Positions 16,580 to 25,194 are shown, numbered from the stretch's first letter. The stretch: DNA of 36,563 bases from Fructilactobacillus florum DSM 22689 = JCM 16035 (GCF_001436645.1 NZ_AYZI01000004.1:1-36563), one strand, 5' to 3'. Notes: generated by a model not told the origin, from the sequence alone. A program made the numbers and translations.

Positions 16580-17532
16580 TGGCTATTACTGATGCTTACA
16601 GCGATAAGGAAATAAAAGCCCGTGCAGTTGCTTATAAGAAAAAAGTGCAATTGCTTGCGACTAAAGAAACAACTAATTCCGAACAGATAAAGTCTCTTGA
16701 GAAAAAGCTAGATTATCACGACTCATCAACCGCAACTCTAACTGAGTTAGAGCATGCCAAAGTTGAAGCAGCGCTACAAGAATCGCAGAAACTGCACGAA
16801 AGCTTAGCTCATCGTAAAGACTTAGCAAAGGAAAAGCAACAACTGTATGAGAATGTTGTGCATACCCGTGAGTACGAAGTTCAATCAGGACGTAGTAACT
16901 CAGATAATATTCATGCTTTCATTGAAGATGCTAGAAAAAATCACGCTAATAAAGGACTAACTGCAATCTATCGGGCTGATATGAGCGAGACGACGGTTAT
17001 AATGCTGGTTGAATCAGCGCCAACTGAAACTGTTAATTCATCAAACGCTACTTATCCAACACCATCAGCCGAGCCGAGAATTAACTACTCAGTTAATACC
17101 GACAAGACACTATCCGCAAGTTATATCTTGTATGGTAATGGGTACAACGATATCGTCAGCAAATATCAAAAGTTACTAACATGGCAGATGAACGGCGTCC
17201 AGCTGACCATTGATGGCTTTAGTTATTTGCCAAACGTCTACTTTACGTCAGTAGCACGATCTATGAGTGAGCCACGAGTTAATTCCATGGACTTGGCGAT
17301 TAGCTTTACCAGCGCACTTCATGCTATCGAGCGAACGACTGTAACAGTCAAGCCACCGCAGCCACCAACGCCACCACCAGCACCAAATCCAGGCGTTTGG
17401 ATTACGGTTACACGTGGTATGACTTATTGGTGGATGTGGACGAAGTGGGGTACTTCAATCCAGCAACTGCGTGATTGGAATCACTACCCCGACCGATTTA
17501 TACCTATCGGCGTGAGAGTGAGGGTTGCCTAA
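16579..17532 (+). CDS. Baseplate/tail protein with C-terminal LysM-like segment (XkdP/gp53 type)
   Basis: 317 residues. The first 110 or so are a charged coiled coil (Lys/Glu/Leu/Gln-rich), then a globular part, then a Pro-rich linker (PPQPPTPPPAPNPG, about 256-270) and a final 45-residue LysM-like unit (ITVTRGMTYWWMWTKWGTS... ending in RFIPIGVRVRV). LysM-tailed proteins after the tape measure in contractile phages link tube and baseplate hub. The start overlaps the tape measure stop (TAATG). The N-terminal coiled coil is longer than I expect for this family. Confidence 0.75.
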   Translation: MAITDAYSDKEIKARAVAYKKKVQLLATKETTNSEQIKSLEKKLDYHDSSTATLTELEHAKVEAALQESQKLHESLAHRKDLAKEKQQLYENVVHTREYEVQSGRSNSDNIHAFIEDARKNHANKGLTAIYRADMSETTVIMLVESAPTETVNSSNATYPTPSAEPRINYSVNTDKTLSASYILYGNGYNDIVSKYQKLLTWQMNGVQLTIDGFSYLPNVYFTSVARSMSEPRVNSMDLAISFTSALHAIERTTVTVKPPQPPTPPPAPNPGVWITVTRGMTYWWMWTKWGTSIQQLRDWNHYPDRFIPIGVRVRVA

Positions 17533-17873
17533 TGCCACAAAAGAAATATGTAAATATCGACACAAAGCATATGCCGTATTATCAAACGATTAAACTTGAT
17601 GATGGTAACTATAATCTGCGATTTAACTGGAATGAAATCGGGCGATTCTATACTGTTGACCTATTCGATGCCAAGAATAACTTAATCTACGCAGGAGAGC
17701 GCTTACAGCTCAATCAGCGTTTATGGCGTGGGATTTGGAATGAGAAGTTTCCAATGGAGACTTTGATTCCTATTGACGACAGTGGAAAAGAAACCGAGAT
17801 TAATCCAGCTAATTTGAATGTGACAGTATTTTTGTGTGTAGATGATGGGAGTGATGGCAGTGACTCAAATTGA
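17532..17873 (+). CDS. Baseplate plug-like protein
   Basis: 113 residues; TAATG overlap with the previous stop. The core with DDGNYNLRFNWNEIGRFYTV followed by DLFDAKNNLIYAGERL is the typical sequence of the small baseplate plug / DUF6983-like family found between LysM tail proteins and hub proteins. Ends in an Asp/Gly/Ser-rich tail that overlaps the next gene. A reading from an upstream ATG (17475) would overlap the LysM gene and has no ribosome site. Confidence 0.72.
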   Translation: MPQKKYVNIDTKHMPYYQTIKLDDGNYNLRFNWNEIGRFYTVDLFDAKNNLIYAGERLQLNQRLWRGIWNEKFPMETLIPIDDSGKETEINPANLNVTVFLCVDDGSDGSDSN

Positions 17874-18774
17874 TACTAATCAAGGCGAATACTTTAACTA
17901 CGATTCTCATTGTATTATCACGCACGTCAGCGGAGATACGACTACTGCAATAGATTTTCATGCAAAAGAGATTAACTTTGACTACTCAGTTGTTAGCAAT
18001 GACGAGAACACGCCGAGTCAAAACACCGTAACTATCTACAACATGACTAAAACGGCTTTTAACACCATTTCGATTGGCGATAAAGTGCAAATTAATACAG
18101 GGCCCGCAAACATCTATGGAATGATTGTTATCGGTTATATCAGTTCAATTGTCCCGCAGGCGTCTAATCAAGATGACGCAGTGGTCATCACATTCATTGA
18201 GGGACAAAGCTACGCGGATATCGATAAGCTCAAAGTAACTAATACCGTTACTTATGGCAAAAATGACGACAAAGAAAAAGACGTCACATCTAACGTCAGC
18301 TTTAACGCTGGCACATATGCCTCAACTATTATTAGCACGATTGCCAGCCAAGCAGGAATTAGCCTAGCTGGAGTTAATCTTGGTAACAACAAATGCTATA
18401 CAAACGGATACTCAGCTGATGAGAAGCCAATCGATGTTATCAATGCCGTTGCAACTGACTGCAATTCCCGTATGTATTACCGTCCGACAGGACTTTATGT
18501 AGATAGCATTAATGCACCTGATCCTTACACCGCAGCGATTGTCATTGGTACGGTTGATTACGGTCCAATTGAGAAAGATGCACAACTAAACGCTAACTCT
18601 GGCGATAATGGCGGTAATACCTATACCATGAATGGATTCGATGACCCACGACTTTATGCTGGTTGTCCCGTATTCGTCAAAACTAACTCATTGTGGGGAT
18701 TGCATAGAGTGAAGCAAGTGACGCACTCTCATACGCAAACTACCTACACGATGGAGGTGGAAGTCTATGCCTAA
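17842..18774 (+). CDS. Baseplate hub protein (XkdQ / gpD-like)
   Basis: About 310 residues. The protein begins with a beta-rich domain built around a NTVTIYNMTKTAFNTISIGDKVQI segment and an IVIGYISSIVPQ strand, like other hub proteins (XkdQ, gp27/gpD), and ends in a second beta domain with DPRLYAGCPVFVKT. It forms the trimeric hub on which the spike sits. The start is ambiguous: ATG 17842, ATG 17854 or GTG 17860; only the last has GGGAG at good distance. It overlaps its neighbours on both sides. Confidence 0.78.
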   Translation: MMGVMAVTQIDTNQGEYFNYDSHCIITHVSGDTTTAIDFHAKEINFDYSVVSNDENTPSQNTVTIYNMTKTAFNTISIGDKVQINTGPANIYGMIVIGYISSIVPQASNQDDAVVITFIEGQSYADIDKLKVTNTVTYGKNDDKEKDVTSNVSFNAGTYASTIISTIASQAGISLAGVNLGNNKCYTNGYSADEKPIDVINAVATDCNSRMYYRPTGLYVDSINAPDPYTAAIVIGTVDYGPIEKDAQLNANSGDNGGNTYTMNGFDDPRLYAGCPVFVKTNSLWGLHRVKQVTHSHTQTTYTMEVEVYA

Positions 18775-19159
18775 CCGCCAAGAACCCGATCCAAATGGGA
18801 AAATGATCAGCTTTCTTAATAACGACCTGCCAGTTATCGTTGGTAGCTCAATCAATTGCCATACGCTAGGACGGATAACATTTTACGACAGCTCACGTCA
18901 TCGTGCTAACGTGCAACCACTGCCACTAAAGTCAACTGGTCAAGTGAGAGCCATCTTAATCAATTGCATTGTTCCAGCGTCACTTTATTTAGTTGATGAA
19001 AAAGATAGCCTGAATCTGCTACACGTTGGCTCAGTAGTCTTAGTCGGATTCCTAGATAGAGACGCAGACAACTGGCACGGCTCACAACCCTTTAAGTTAG
19101 CGAGTTATCGATTGCACAGTATTCAAGACGCTATTATAGAAAGCGTGGTGGAGAATTGA
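18767..19159 (+). CDS. Baseplate spike protein (Gp138 N-terminal-like)
   Basis: 130 residues, strong GGAGGTGG site inside the end of the hub gene. The central OB-type sequence (GRITFYDSSRHRANVQPLPL) and the region LLHVGSVVLVGFLDRDADNW are typical of the Gp138/gpV-type spike base. Such proteins tip the central spike that pierces the membrane. The next gene starts on the stop of this one (TTGA). Confidence 0.78.
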   Translation: MPNRQEPDPNGKMISFLNNDLPVIVGSSINCHTLGRITFYDSSRHRANVQPLPLKSTGQVRAILINCIVPASLYLVDEKDSLNLLHVGSVVLVGFLDRDADNWHGSQPFKLASYRLHSIQDAIIESVVEN

Positions 19160-19542
19160 AATCAATCCAAATAGATCCAGTGACAAACGACGTTGCTTTT
19201 AATAGAAGTAATGGCGTTTTTAATTTTGTTAATGATAACGATGAATTAGCTCAAAGAATCAAGATACTACTTGGAACGAATCTAGGCGAAATACCGTGGG
19301 ATCGTACAAAAGGATTCGACCAAAATAATATCATCCGCAATGGGAAGCAGATTCACGTCATAGAAACTGCAATTACTGAATATCTTAAGAAACAGCTCAA
19401 TACTTTTGTGGAAGTCAAAGTAACGAGTATCACTCATCACGATAACCGTGTTACCGATATGGCTATCGATATTAATTTAAAACATCAGCAAGTACAAAAA
19501 ATACAAGTGATTGGAGGCGAAGCCAATGGGAATGACCAATAA
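19156..19542 (+). CDS. Baseplate wedge protein (gp25/gpW-like, DUF2634)
   Basis: 128 residues with a TTG start overlapping the spike stop. The segment ELAQRIKILLGTNLGEIPWDRTKGFD is the gp25-type signature, the baseplate element from which sheath assembly starts. It lies directly before the J protein, as in most contractile phages. The downstream gene begins inside its end. Confidence 0.82.
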   Translation: MKSIQIDPVTNDVAFNRSNGVFNFVNDNDELAQRIKILLGTNLGEIPWDRTKGFDQNNIIRNGKQIHVIETAITEYLKKQLNTFVEVKVTSITHHDNRVTDMAIDINLKHQQVQKIQVIGGEANGNDQ

Positions 19543-20758
19543 CGGTTATCAATTGCCGTCACTATCGGAAATTAGAAAAGACGTCGATAATCTTTTCATC
19601 AAATATTTTGGCGAAGATATCGACTTGACCGATGGACAAATCGAGGGGTTATTATCTGGTATCTTGGCAACTGTATCAAGCCAAAACGAGCAGTTAGGTC
19701 AAGCTATCTACAAAGCTATGTTTATCCAATCTTCAAGCGGTAAGAATCTAGAAGATCATGGTACAGATATCGGTATTTATCGAAAGCTGGCAACTGAATC
19801 TGATGTTGATTTACAGATTGACAGCTACGTAGACCCAAGCAATCCAACGATTGTCCCAGCTGGAACACAGTTTGGAACTGCTGATGGACACCTTTTCGCA
19901 ACACTAGCAGAACTTAAGCTAACTGAGCCAGCCAGCTATACTGATAGTGGTGGAAAAGAACATCCGCTTACTGACAAGTATGGCAATGCCTTGGCACGGG
20001 GAACGGTGCAAGCTAAGTCTATGGAAGCAGGCTATGCTGAGAACGTAATGCCAAACACGATTATCGTCGCTGAGAACGTTGTAGGAGGTTTCTATGCCGT
20101 TACTAATCTTGACAGTGCAACAGGTGGCTCAGACGCTGAGACGGACGAGCAGTTGCGTAATCGTATCTTAGTCAATAACCGGCACGTTCCTAGCGAGACT
20201 AAGAGTGGGATTGAAACGGCGATTAAAAACATCGCAGGTGTTACTGATTCTAGATTAATTGCGAACAATACAATGCAAGACGACTCATATGGCAATCCGC
20301 CTAAATCGTGTCATCTTTATGTAATTGGTGGCGATGACATCGAGATAGCAACAACTTACTTTAACCATTTAACGCCAGTATCAACTACCGTTGGAAAAAT
20401 TAGCGTTGAAGTGCTTGATATTGCGAAAAAGCCTGTTGAGATTAAATTCGACCGTGCCAAAACTGTACCTATCTATATTGATGTTGTATTAACGGTTGAC
20501 GATACCCAGTTCAACGCTGACTCAGCTCCTGAAACAATCAAAAAGAACATTTTATCCTATCTTAGTTTGCTAACGATGGGATCTGATGTTCTTTTTTCAC
20601 AGCTTTTTGCACCAGCATACTCAGTTTCAGGCGTTAAAAACGTCCAGATTAAGCTAGGTACTAGCCAAGACTCAATGAGTGAGAACGATATTTCAGTCGA
20701 CCAGTTCGAGTTACCAGTTAGCAGTCGTGACCTAATTTCGATAGAAGTTAGGAGTTGA
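19526..20758 (+). CDS. Baseplate J-like protein
   Basis: 410 residues. The ATG at 19526 has GGAGG (19513-19517) at normal distance. The N-terminus (EIRKDVDNLFIKYFGEDIDLTDGQIEGLL), the SSSGKNLEDHG segment and the region GGSDAETDEQLRNRI are characteristic of Baseplate_J. The protein is the wedge arm that ties the hub to tail fibres. Neighbouring wedge (gp25) and I-like genes match the P2/PBSX order. Confidence 0.9.
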   Translation: MGMTNNGYQLPSLSEIRKDVDNLFIKYFGEDIDLTDGQIEGLLSGILATVSSQNEQLGQAIYKAMFIQSSSGKNLEDHGTDIGIYRKLATESDVDLQIDSYVDPSNPTIVPAGTQFGTADGHLFATLAELKLTEPASYTDSGGKEHPLTDKYGNALARGTVQAKSMEAGYAENVMPNTIIVAENVVGGFYAVTNLDSATGGSDAETDEQLRNRILVNNRHVPSETKSGIETAIKNIAGVTDSRLIANNTMQDDSYGNPPKSCHLYVIGGDDIEIATTYFNHLTPVSTTVGKISVEVLDIAKKPVEIKFDRAKTVPIYIDVVLTVDDTQFNADSAPETIKKNILSYLSLLTMGSDVLFSQLFAPAYSVSGVKNVQIKLGTSQDSMSENDISVDQFELPVSSRDLISIEVRS

Positions 20759-20763
20759 TAACG

Positions 20764-21435
20764 ATGTTTGAAACTGACACTGACCTTTCTAACGAAGCGA
20801 TTGAGAGACAGATACAGACGTCGCTACCATCAGTTCTGAGCCAACTACCAGATAGTAATAACCAAAAGTTATTACACATCATCTCTGACCTAGCTTGCCT
20901 TGGCAAAGACAATCTGTTGAGCGTCTACAAATGTAAACAGTTGAAGTATTCAAGTAATGCTTGCTTAGATTTGATTGCCGAAGAGTACAACATCAAGCGA
21001 ATTGATGATGATGATGAGTTTTTGCGGTTTATGGTTCGTACAAAAATTATGCAAAATACCTACGGCTCAACTACTAACGAACTTAAAAAGATGATATCGA
21101 TTGTCATGGAATTGCCAATCGATCAATTCGATTTTGAAGCAACTGCTAATCCTGAAGAACTTGTAATTACTAATATTCCATTCGATTTCATATCAGGCGC
21201 AAAGACTGAAGTAAAGCGAAAGCTTGTAGTCGAAGCAATTCAAGATATGCTACCGCCTGAGTATTTGTTGGCTGACGTTCGTTACAGTAAATCAACATAT
21301 CTTAACGTTATCTACGCACTATCTTCATCACGCAACAAGCTTAACAACGGTCTTCCAAGCTACGAATATTCTCACAAACAAGCTATAAACGCCACGACGA
21401 AGTTTATTTCTAATAAGAACAAATTTAAGGAGTGA
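20764..21435 (+). CDS. Baseplate protein, YmfQ/gpI-like (DUF2313-type)
   Basis: 223 residues between J and the fibre gene, the place of P2 gpI / YmfQ-type proteins that connect wedge and fibre. Segments such as CLDLIAEEYNIKR and FLRFMVRTKIMQNTYGSTTNELKKMI are seen in such proteins. The ATG at 20764 follows AGGAG by 9 bases; a TTG at 20755 is too close to it. Family assignment is moderate. Confidence 0.72.
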   Translation: MFETDTDLSNEAIERQIQTSLPSVLSQLPDSNNQKLLHIISDLACLGKDNLLSVYKCKQLKYSSNACLDLIAEEYNIKRIDDDDEFLRFMVRTKIMQNTYGSTTNELKKMISIVMELPIDQFDFEATANPEELVITNIPFDFISGAKTEVKRKLVVEAIQDMLPPEYLLADVRYSKSTYLNVIYALSSSRNKLNNGLPSYEYSHKQAINATTKFISNKNKFKE

Positions 21436-21439
21436 TTTA

Positions 21440-22363
21440 ATGCCAACATACAATCAAGCAACCATTACAAACGCAGGGCTCAAGCTACTAGGCTCAGCTA
21501 ACGGCGGTACTGATACCATCACTTATACTAGGATGGTTTTTTCATCAATGGACAATTCCAAGTTATCAGATGACCAGCTCAAGGCTGTAACTGATGTAGT
21601 TCCTGCTGACCTAGTATCTAAGCCAGATACGTACCAAAATAGTACGACAGGGGAGTCTAATGTTCGTGGATATGTAAATAACACTGGTCGCCAAAAAGGG
21701 CTGTATGTAAAGACTTATGGTGTCTATGCAACCAATAAAGCGGGCAAAGAGATTCTCTTTGCAATTGAATGCGCAGATAACCCCGACTACTTGATTCCTA
21801 ATCCTGATGGAAAGCATCCGTCAGGATTAATGTATACGTTCAAAATTGCTGTTAATGACACTGATAATGTTACCTTTACTGCTGATAAAGACGTCTATGC
21901 AACGTTAGATGACGTTAAAAAATCATCTAGTGATATTCAGAATGATTTAAATAATTTGAAGCAAACGGTCACCCAGTCAAATAAACTTACTGACCAAAAA
22001 ATAGTTTCTCTAACATCAGGACAATGGCAACAGTTACATTTAATCAGCTACCCATCTGAAAGTAATAGCGCTATTTCAGTAAAAATTGTTGGAAACATTT
22101 TATTTGTATCAGGATGGATAACGCTAAATGAGCCTTTAAATATCCAAGCCGATCAAATTCAAATTTCAGACAACAAAATTAAAGAGTTCTCTAGAATTAA
22201 TCAGACGATTGTTCAAGCGCTTAACTTCCAGTCAGTTAGATTAGGCGGTAGTAACAGCAGTGTACAGGCAGTCTTATCTCAGGATGGATACTTATATTTG
22301 CGTTCTTGGCAATCTGTTTCTGCGGACTATTTCATCGGAAACTTTAGTATAGCTCTTGATTAG
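21440..22363 (+). CDS. Tail fibre / receptor-binding protein
   Basis: 307 residues. The N-terminal about 150 residues have the fold-typical start of phage tail-collar fibre proteins (TITNAGLKLLGSANGGTDTITYTRMVFSSM), a short coiled coil follows (about 155-190) and a distinct beta-rich C-terminal part, the probable host-binding tip. The bases of this last third are more AT-rich than those of the baseplate genes, as often seen for exchanged fibre tips. It is the only fibre gene in the window and ends the tail module. Confidence 0.72.
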   Translation: MPTYNQATITNAGLKLLGSANGGTDTITYTRMVFSSMDNSKLSDDQLKAVTDVVPADLVSKPDTYQNSTTGESNVRGYVNNTGRQKGLYVKTYGVYATNKAGKEILFAIECADNPDYLIPNPDGKHPSGLMYTFKIAVNDTDNVTFTADKDVYATLDDVKKSSSDIQNDLNNLKQTVTQSNKLTDQKIVSLTSGQWQQLHLISYPSESNSAISVKIVGNILFVSGWITLNEPLNIQADQIQISDNKIKEFSRINQTIVQALNFQSVRLGGSNSSVQAVLSQDGYLYLRSWQSVSADYFIGNFSIALD

Positions 22364-22374
22364 GAGATGATCAT

Positions 22375-22770
22375 ATGCGTAAAAATACTAATCAAAATAG
22401 ATTTATTGCGATTGCAGGTCTTGAGACCACAGCACTTGGACTCTATTTGCTTGTAATTAAAAATGTTTTTGCGTCCGAATCAGATTTTCTTGCTCACTTT
22501 CTTGTCCATGCCCAAGACCCGATCATCGTGTACTTCCTGATTGCAATCGGAGTTTTCAGCTTTATTGTCGGCTCATCGGGTATCACTAAGCACCATATGC
22601 ATAGACTAGCTATCTCACTAATGGTAGGGGTATGGACGACCTATCTTGTCATTTTTATGTGGCACGATGCCAACGCACCTGGAATACCTTTCCATCTATC
22701 ATCAGTCTTGATGATTTTTCTTATCATCAATCTTTTTGTTGAGATGATTGGAGGCAATCACTATGAGTGA
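22375..22770 (+). CDS. Four-segment phage membrane protein
   Basis: 131 residues with four hydrophobic stretches (about 10-30, 47-68, 75-95, 104-125) and short loops. It opens the lysis region, behind an AGGAGATGATCAT site. Membrane proteins in this place may take part in lysis or in exclusion; the sequence does not show which. I recognise no named family. Confidence 0.62.
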   Translation: MRKNTNQNRFIAIAGLETTALGLYLLVIKNVFASESDFLAHFLVHAQDPIIVYFLIAIGVFSFIVGSSGITKHHMHRLAISLMVGVWTTYLVIFMWHDANAPGIPFHLSSVLMIFLIINLFVEMIGGNHYE

Positions 22771-23104
22771 CGCAATCATTGTTGCTGTAATCACAGGTGC
22801 GCTAGCCTTTGCTGGCACGTGGTACTCAGACAAGAAAAAGGAGCTTAGCGACAAGCAGAAAAATAAGGTTGACTTAGAACTTGCCTATGCTAATCACATG
22901 CCCGAACTCTTGGACAAAATCGATATCATCACAAAGCAACGTGATGACTTACGTGACCAAGTCAGCAAGCTATCTGACCGAGTAGAAGAACAGTCAGCAA
23001 TCATCAAAACTTTAAAAGATACTAACCAATCACTTAATAACAAGTTGAATCGCCTGCTCAATAAGCAGACTACAGAAAGGATTAACAATGAACGAAATAA
23101 TTAA
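22763..23104 (+). CDS. Membrane-anchored coiled-coil protein (lysis region)
   Basis: 113 residues: an N-terminal transmembrane segment (about 3-21, IIVAVITGALAFAGTWY), then a charged helix and a coiled coil (about 45-100). GGAGG at 22749-22753 supports ATG 22763. It resembles XhlA-type and other holin-associated proteins in layout. It overlaps both neighbours and is surely part of the lysis unit; its exact role is open. Confidence 0.68.
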   Translation: MSDAIIVAVITGALAFAGTWYSDKKKELSDKQKNKVDLELAYANHMPELLDKIDIITKQRDDLRDQVSKLSDRVEEQSAIIKTLKDTNQSLNNKLNRLLNKQTTERINNERNN

Positions 23105-23561
23105 ACTTATCGACCCAGCTACCGCTTTAGTAATTATCACAGCTATCATCAAATTAATCGCACCAACTTTAAAGTCTATCCATCTTACTAATCGTCAGCA
23201 AGCACTTTACAATCAAGCTAAAGCAGCGGTTACTTTCGCAGCACAACAGACTGGACTTGATGATGACCAGCGCCGTCGCTTAGCTGAGCAAGACTTAGCT
23301 CACTTTGCAACCGATCACGGAATCCGCGTTTCAGAAACGACAATCGAAAATGTTACTGAGTATGCTTATCAAATTCTCAAGAATAGCGATTCTATCAACA
23401 TCTCAAGCTATGAGCCTAAAGATAAGCTTACGGGCGACGCTAGCTTACCAAAGATGGACGACAGTACCATCAAAGCTATTAAAGATAGTGAGCCCGCTGG
23501 TACTGATAAAGCTCAAGAACTAGCAGAACAGAACAAAGAATTAGATGGGGGTGCTAAATAA
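23088..23561 (+). CDS. Holin, LLH-type
   Basis: 157 residues with one N-terminal membrane segment (about 10-28) and a region QALYNQAKAAVTFAAQQTGLDD... typical of the LLH (Lactobacillus lysin-holin) holin family. Ahead of it is GAAAGGATTAAC; behind it the endolysin starts on its stop (TAATG). It would permeabilise the membrane so that the lysin reaches the wall. The last 50 residues are charged and less conserved. Confidence 0.78.
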   Translation: MNEIIKLIDPATALVIITAIIKLIAPTLKSIHLTNRQQALYNQAKAAVTFAAQQTGLDDDQRRRLAEQDLAHFATDHGIRVSETTIENVTEYAYQILKNSDSINISSYEPKDKLTGDASLPKMDDSTIKAIKDSEPAGTDKAQELAEQNKELDGGAK

Positions 23562-24565
23562 TGGCTGATTTTCCTTTAGTAATTGACGTTGCGAAGTTCC
23601 AAGATAGTTCACTGGCTTTTTTTCAGCAGATGAAAAGTGCTGGAGTTAAAGCTGTAATCGTCCAGCTTACGGCTGGTAGCAAAGGTCATCCGTACTCTCA
23701 AAACCCAAAAGCTGGAGCGCAGGTAGCTAATGCCCGTTCAGCTGGATTACGAGTTCACGCTTATCACTACTCTTATGCCTATGGACACGATGATATGCTG
23801 ACAGAAGCCGACAACTTCATCACGCAGTATCATGCTTTAGGGCTTAACCCTGACACTGACTTTGCGTTCTTAGATGAAGAAGATGGATCTAATAATCCTA
23901 ATCCTGCGACTGACGACTGTAATACTTGGCTTGACGCTTGTGCTAACGCTGGAATTAAGAACTTAGGTGTTTATTCCATGAAGTCGTGGTTCAGTTCAGG
24001 GAGAATTAATCAGAACTCCTTGCATACTAACTGTTTGTGGGTTGCTAACTACGGTGTTAGTTCTCCTGGAGTTGATAACTGCTCAGTATGGCAATTTACT
24101 GACAACTACTACGGAGTTGACTGTTCTTACGATTTCTTTAGCAAGCTTGTCGATGGCTCTAACACTGGCACGTGGCAACCACCAAAAGAACAGCCACAGC
24201 AACCATCACAGCCTACGTCACAGTGGAAACCGATCACATATGTAATTCAATCAGGCGACACTCTCAGCGCTATCAGTGCAAAGACTAAAGATAGCATGGA
24301 TACCATTGTTGCTAATAATTCTGATGTTTTCCACGGGAATAAAAATGCCACGATCTATCCAGGGCAGAAACTGCTTGTCAACGACCACGGCGCAAACGGG
24401 CTCACTCAGCACGTCTATACCGTACAGCCTGGCGATACTGCTAGCGGAATTTCTTATAAGATTGGAGATAGACTAGCAACCATTGTCGCTAATAATCCTG
24501 ACGTGTTCCATGGTAATTCTGAAGCAACTATATATCCTGGTCAGGCTATCTTGTACTACAGATAA
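23561..24565 (+). CDS. Endolysin: GH25 muramidase with two LysM repeats
   Basis: 334 residues. The GH25 domain (about 1-205) shows VIDVAKFQ (D9) and FAFLDEED (D105, E107), the usual catalytic pair region of these lysozyme-like enzymes, which cut the MurNAc-GlcNAc bond. A Pro/Gln-rich linker (about 207-222) joins two C-terminal LysM units (about 226-273 and 283-334), each with a xDT-x-SxIS/A and a YPGQ turn. It has no signal peptide, so export depends on the holin. The start overlaps the holin stop. Confidence 0.93.
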   Translation: MADFPLVIDVAKFQDSSLAFFQQMKSAGVKAVIVQLTAGSKGHPYSQNPKAGAQVANARSAGLRVHAYHYSYAYGHDDMLTEADNFITQYHALGLNPDTDFAFLDEEDGSNNPNPATDDCNTWLDACANAGIKNLGVYSMKSWFSSGRINQNSLHTNCLWVANYGVSSPGVDNCSVWQFTDNYYGVDCSYDFFSKLVDGSNTGTWQPPKEQPQQPSQPTSQWKPITYVIQSGDTLSAISAKTKDSMDTIVANNSDVFHGNKNATIYPGQKLLVNDHGANGLTQHVYTVQPGDTASGISYKIGDRLATIVANNPDVFHGNSEATIYPGQAILYYR

Positions 24566-24592
24566 CCAATAGCAAAGAAAGGAGGTGTTAAC

Positions 24593-24634
24593 ATGGTTAA
24601 AGGTAAGAAAGGCAAAGGCGGTTGCGGTAAATAA
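24593..24634 (+). CDS. 13-residue basic Gly/Lys/Cys peptide
   Basis: A near-perfect ribosome site AAAGGAGG (24578-24585) stands 7 bases ahead of an ATG that encodes MVKGKKGKGGCGK and stops. The site is stronger than that of most genes here, and the ORF is followed at once by a terminator. The strong site and clean end argue that it is translated in the last stage of the lytic cycle. Function unknown. A chance ORF behind a strong SD is possible but unlikely. Confidence 0.55.
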   Translation: MVKGKKGKGGCGK

Positions 24635-24646
24635 GTATAAAGAAAA

Positions 24647-24676
24647 AGCTCACACATAATTGTGTGGGCTTTTTTA
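24647..24676. terminator. Bidirectional terminator ending the late operon
   Basis: AGCTCACACA (24647-24656), loop TAAT, TGTGTGGGCT (24661-24670) form a 10-bp stem (one G-U) flanked by A5 on the left and T6 on the right. It can end the lysis operon and, read leftward, the gene at 24688-24933. Confidence 0.85.
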
Positions 24677-24687
24677 TTTGCTATTTT

Positions 24688-24933
24688 TTATCCAAATAAT
24701 TTTGATAGCTTTCCTTTTGTATACTTTGGAGTTCCAATAATCTTACCAGTTTTTTTATCACTTGTTATTACTTCGTATAATATATCGCTTTTATCATTCT
24801 TATACCCATATAAATCGTAATTAACATTTGGAAATGCAATAACTTTCATATGTTTTGGTGGTTGAGTATTGTGTTTCATAAATTCTTTTACATAATCATC
24901 TGAAACAGTGTCTTTATTTTCTAGTATTCCCAT
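24688..24933 (-). CDS. Unknown 81-residue protein, leftward, accessory
   Basis: The only leftward gene in the visible prophage. The ATG (24931-24933) follows AGGAAAGGG by about 10 bases. The product is soluble, charged, with no membrane segment; a likely beta-rich middle (HMKVIAFPNVNYDLYGY) and a basic C-terminus. Its place after the lysin, in AT-rich DNA, and the probable own promoter fit a lysogenic-conversion gene active in the prophage state. No family recognised. Confidence 0.65.
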   Translation of the reverse strand: MGILENKDTVSDDYVKEFMKHNTQPPKHMKVIAFPNVNYDLYGYKNDKSDILYEVITSDKKTGKIIGTPKYTKGKLSKLFG

Positions 24934-24974
24934 TAGTTTAAATCCCTTTCCTAATAGTCTTGATAACGGTTTTT

Positions 24975-25003
24975 ATTTTAATCTCAATTTTAAAATTTTG
25001 CAA
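24975..25003 (-). promoter_or_regulatory. Leftward promoter for the 81-residue gene
   Basis: On the minus strand TTGCAA (25003-24998), 17 bases, TAAAAT (24980-24975). The start would lie about 35 bases before the ribosome site. A 12-base element AAATTTTGCAAA covering the -35 recurs exactly 250 bases to the right (25243-25254). Confidence 0.5.
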
Positions 25004-25039
25004 ATTAATAAAAAAGTTAAAAAACTTTGAAAAAAAGCA

Positions 25040-25068
25040 TTGACTTTATAAACGTTTAAACGTATAAT
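25040..25068 (+). promoter_or_regulatory. Rightward promoter with palindromic operator
   Basis: TTGACT (25040-25045), 17 bases, TATAAT (25063-25068): close to consensus. The perfect 12-bp palindrome ACGTTTAAACGT (25052-25063) fills the spacer and touches the -10, a place where a bound repressor would block polymerase. Confidence 0.75.
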
Positions 25069-25098
25069 AAATATATACTAAAGAAAGGAGGAAAGCAG

Positions 25099-25194
25099 TT
25101 GGAAAAGCAAAATAAAAAGAAGTTTTCAAAAGTTAAGATAACCTTCCAAATATCCTTAACTTCGATAAGCTTCTCATTAGAAATTGAGCGATAA
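25099..25194 (+). CDS. 31-residue peptide with alternating beta-strand pattern
   Basis: A TTG start 7 bases behind GGAGG (25087-25091), itself just downstream of the strong promoter. The peptide has a Lys-rich N-terminus (MEKQNKKKFSK) and then some 18 residues in which hydrophobic and polar side chains alternate (VKITFQISLTSISFSLEIE). That makes an amphipathic beta strand, not a membrane helix. The coding bases also form RNA hairpins. It might be a leader peptide, a type I toxin-like peptide or a structural peptide. No family recognised. Confidence 0.5.
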   Translation: MEKQNKKKFSKVKITFQISLTSISFSLEIER

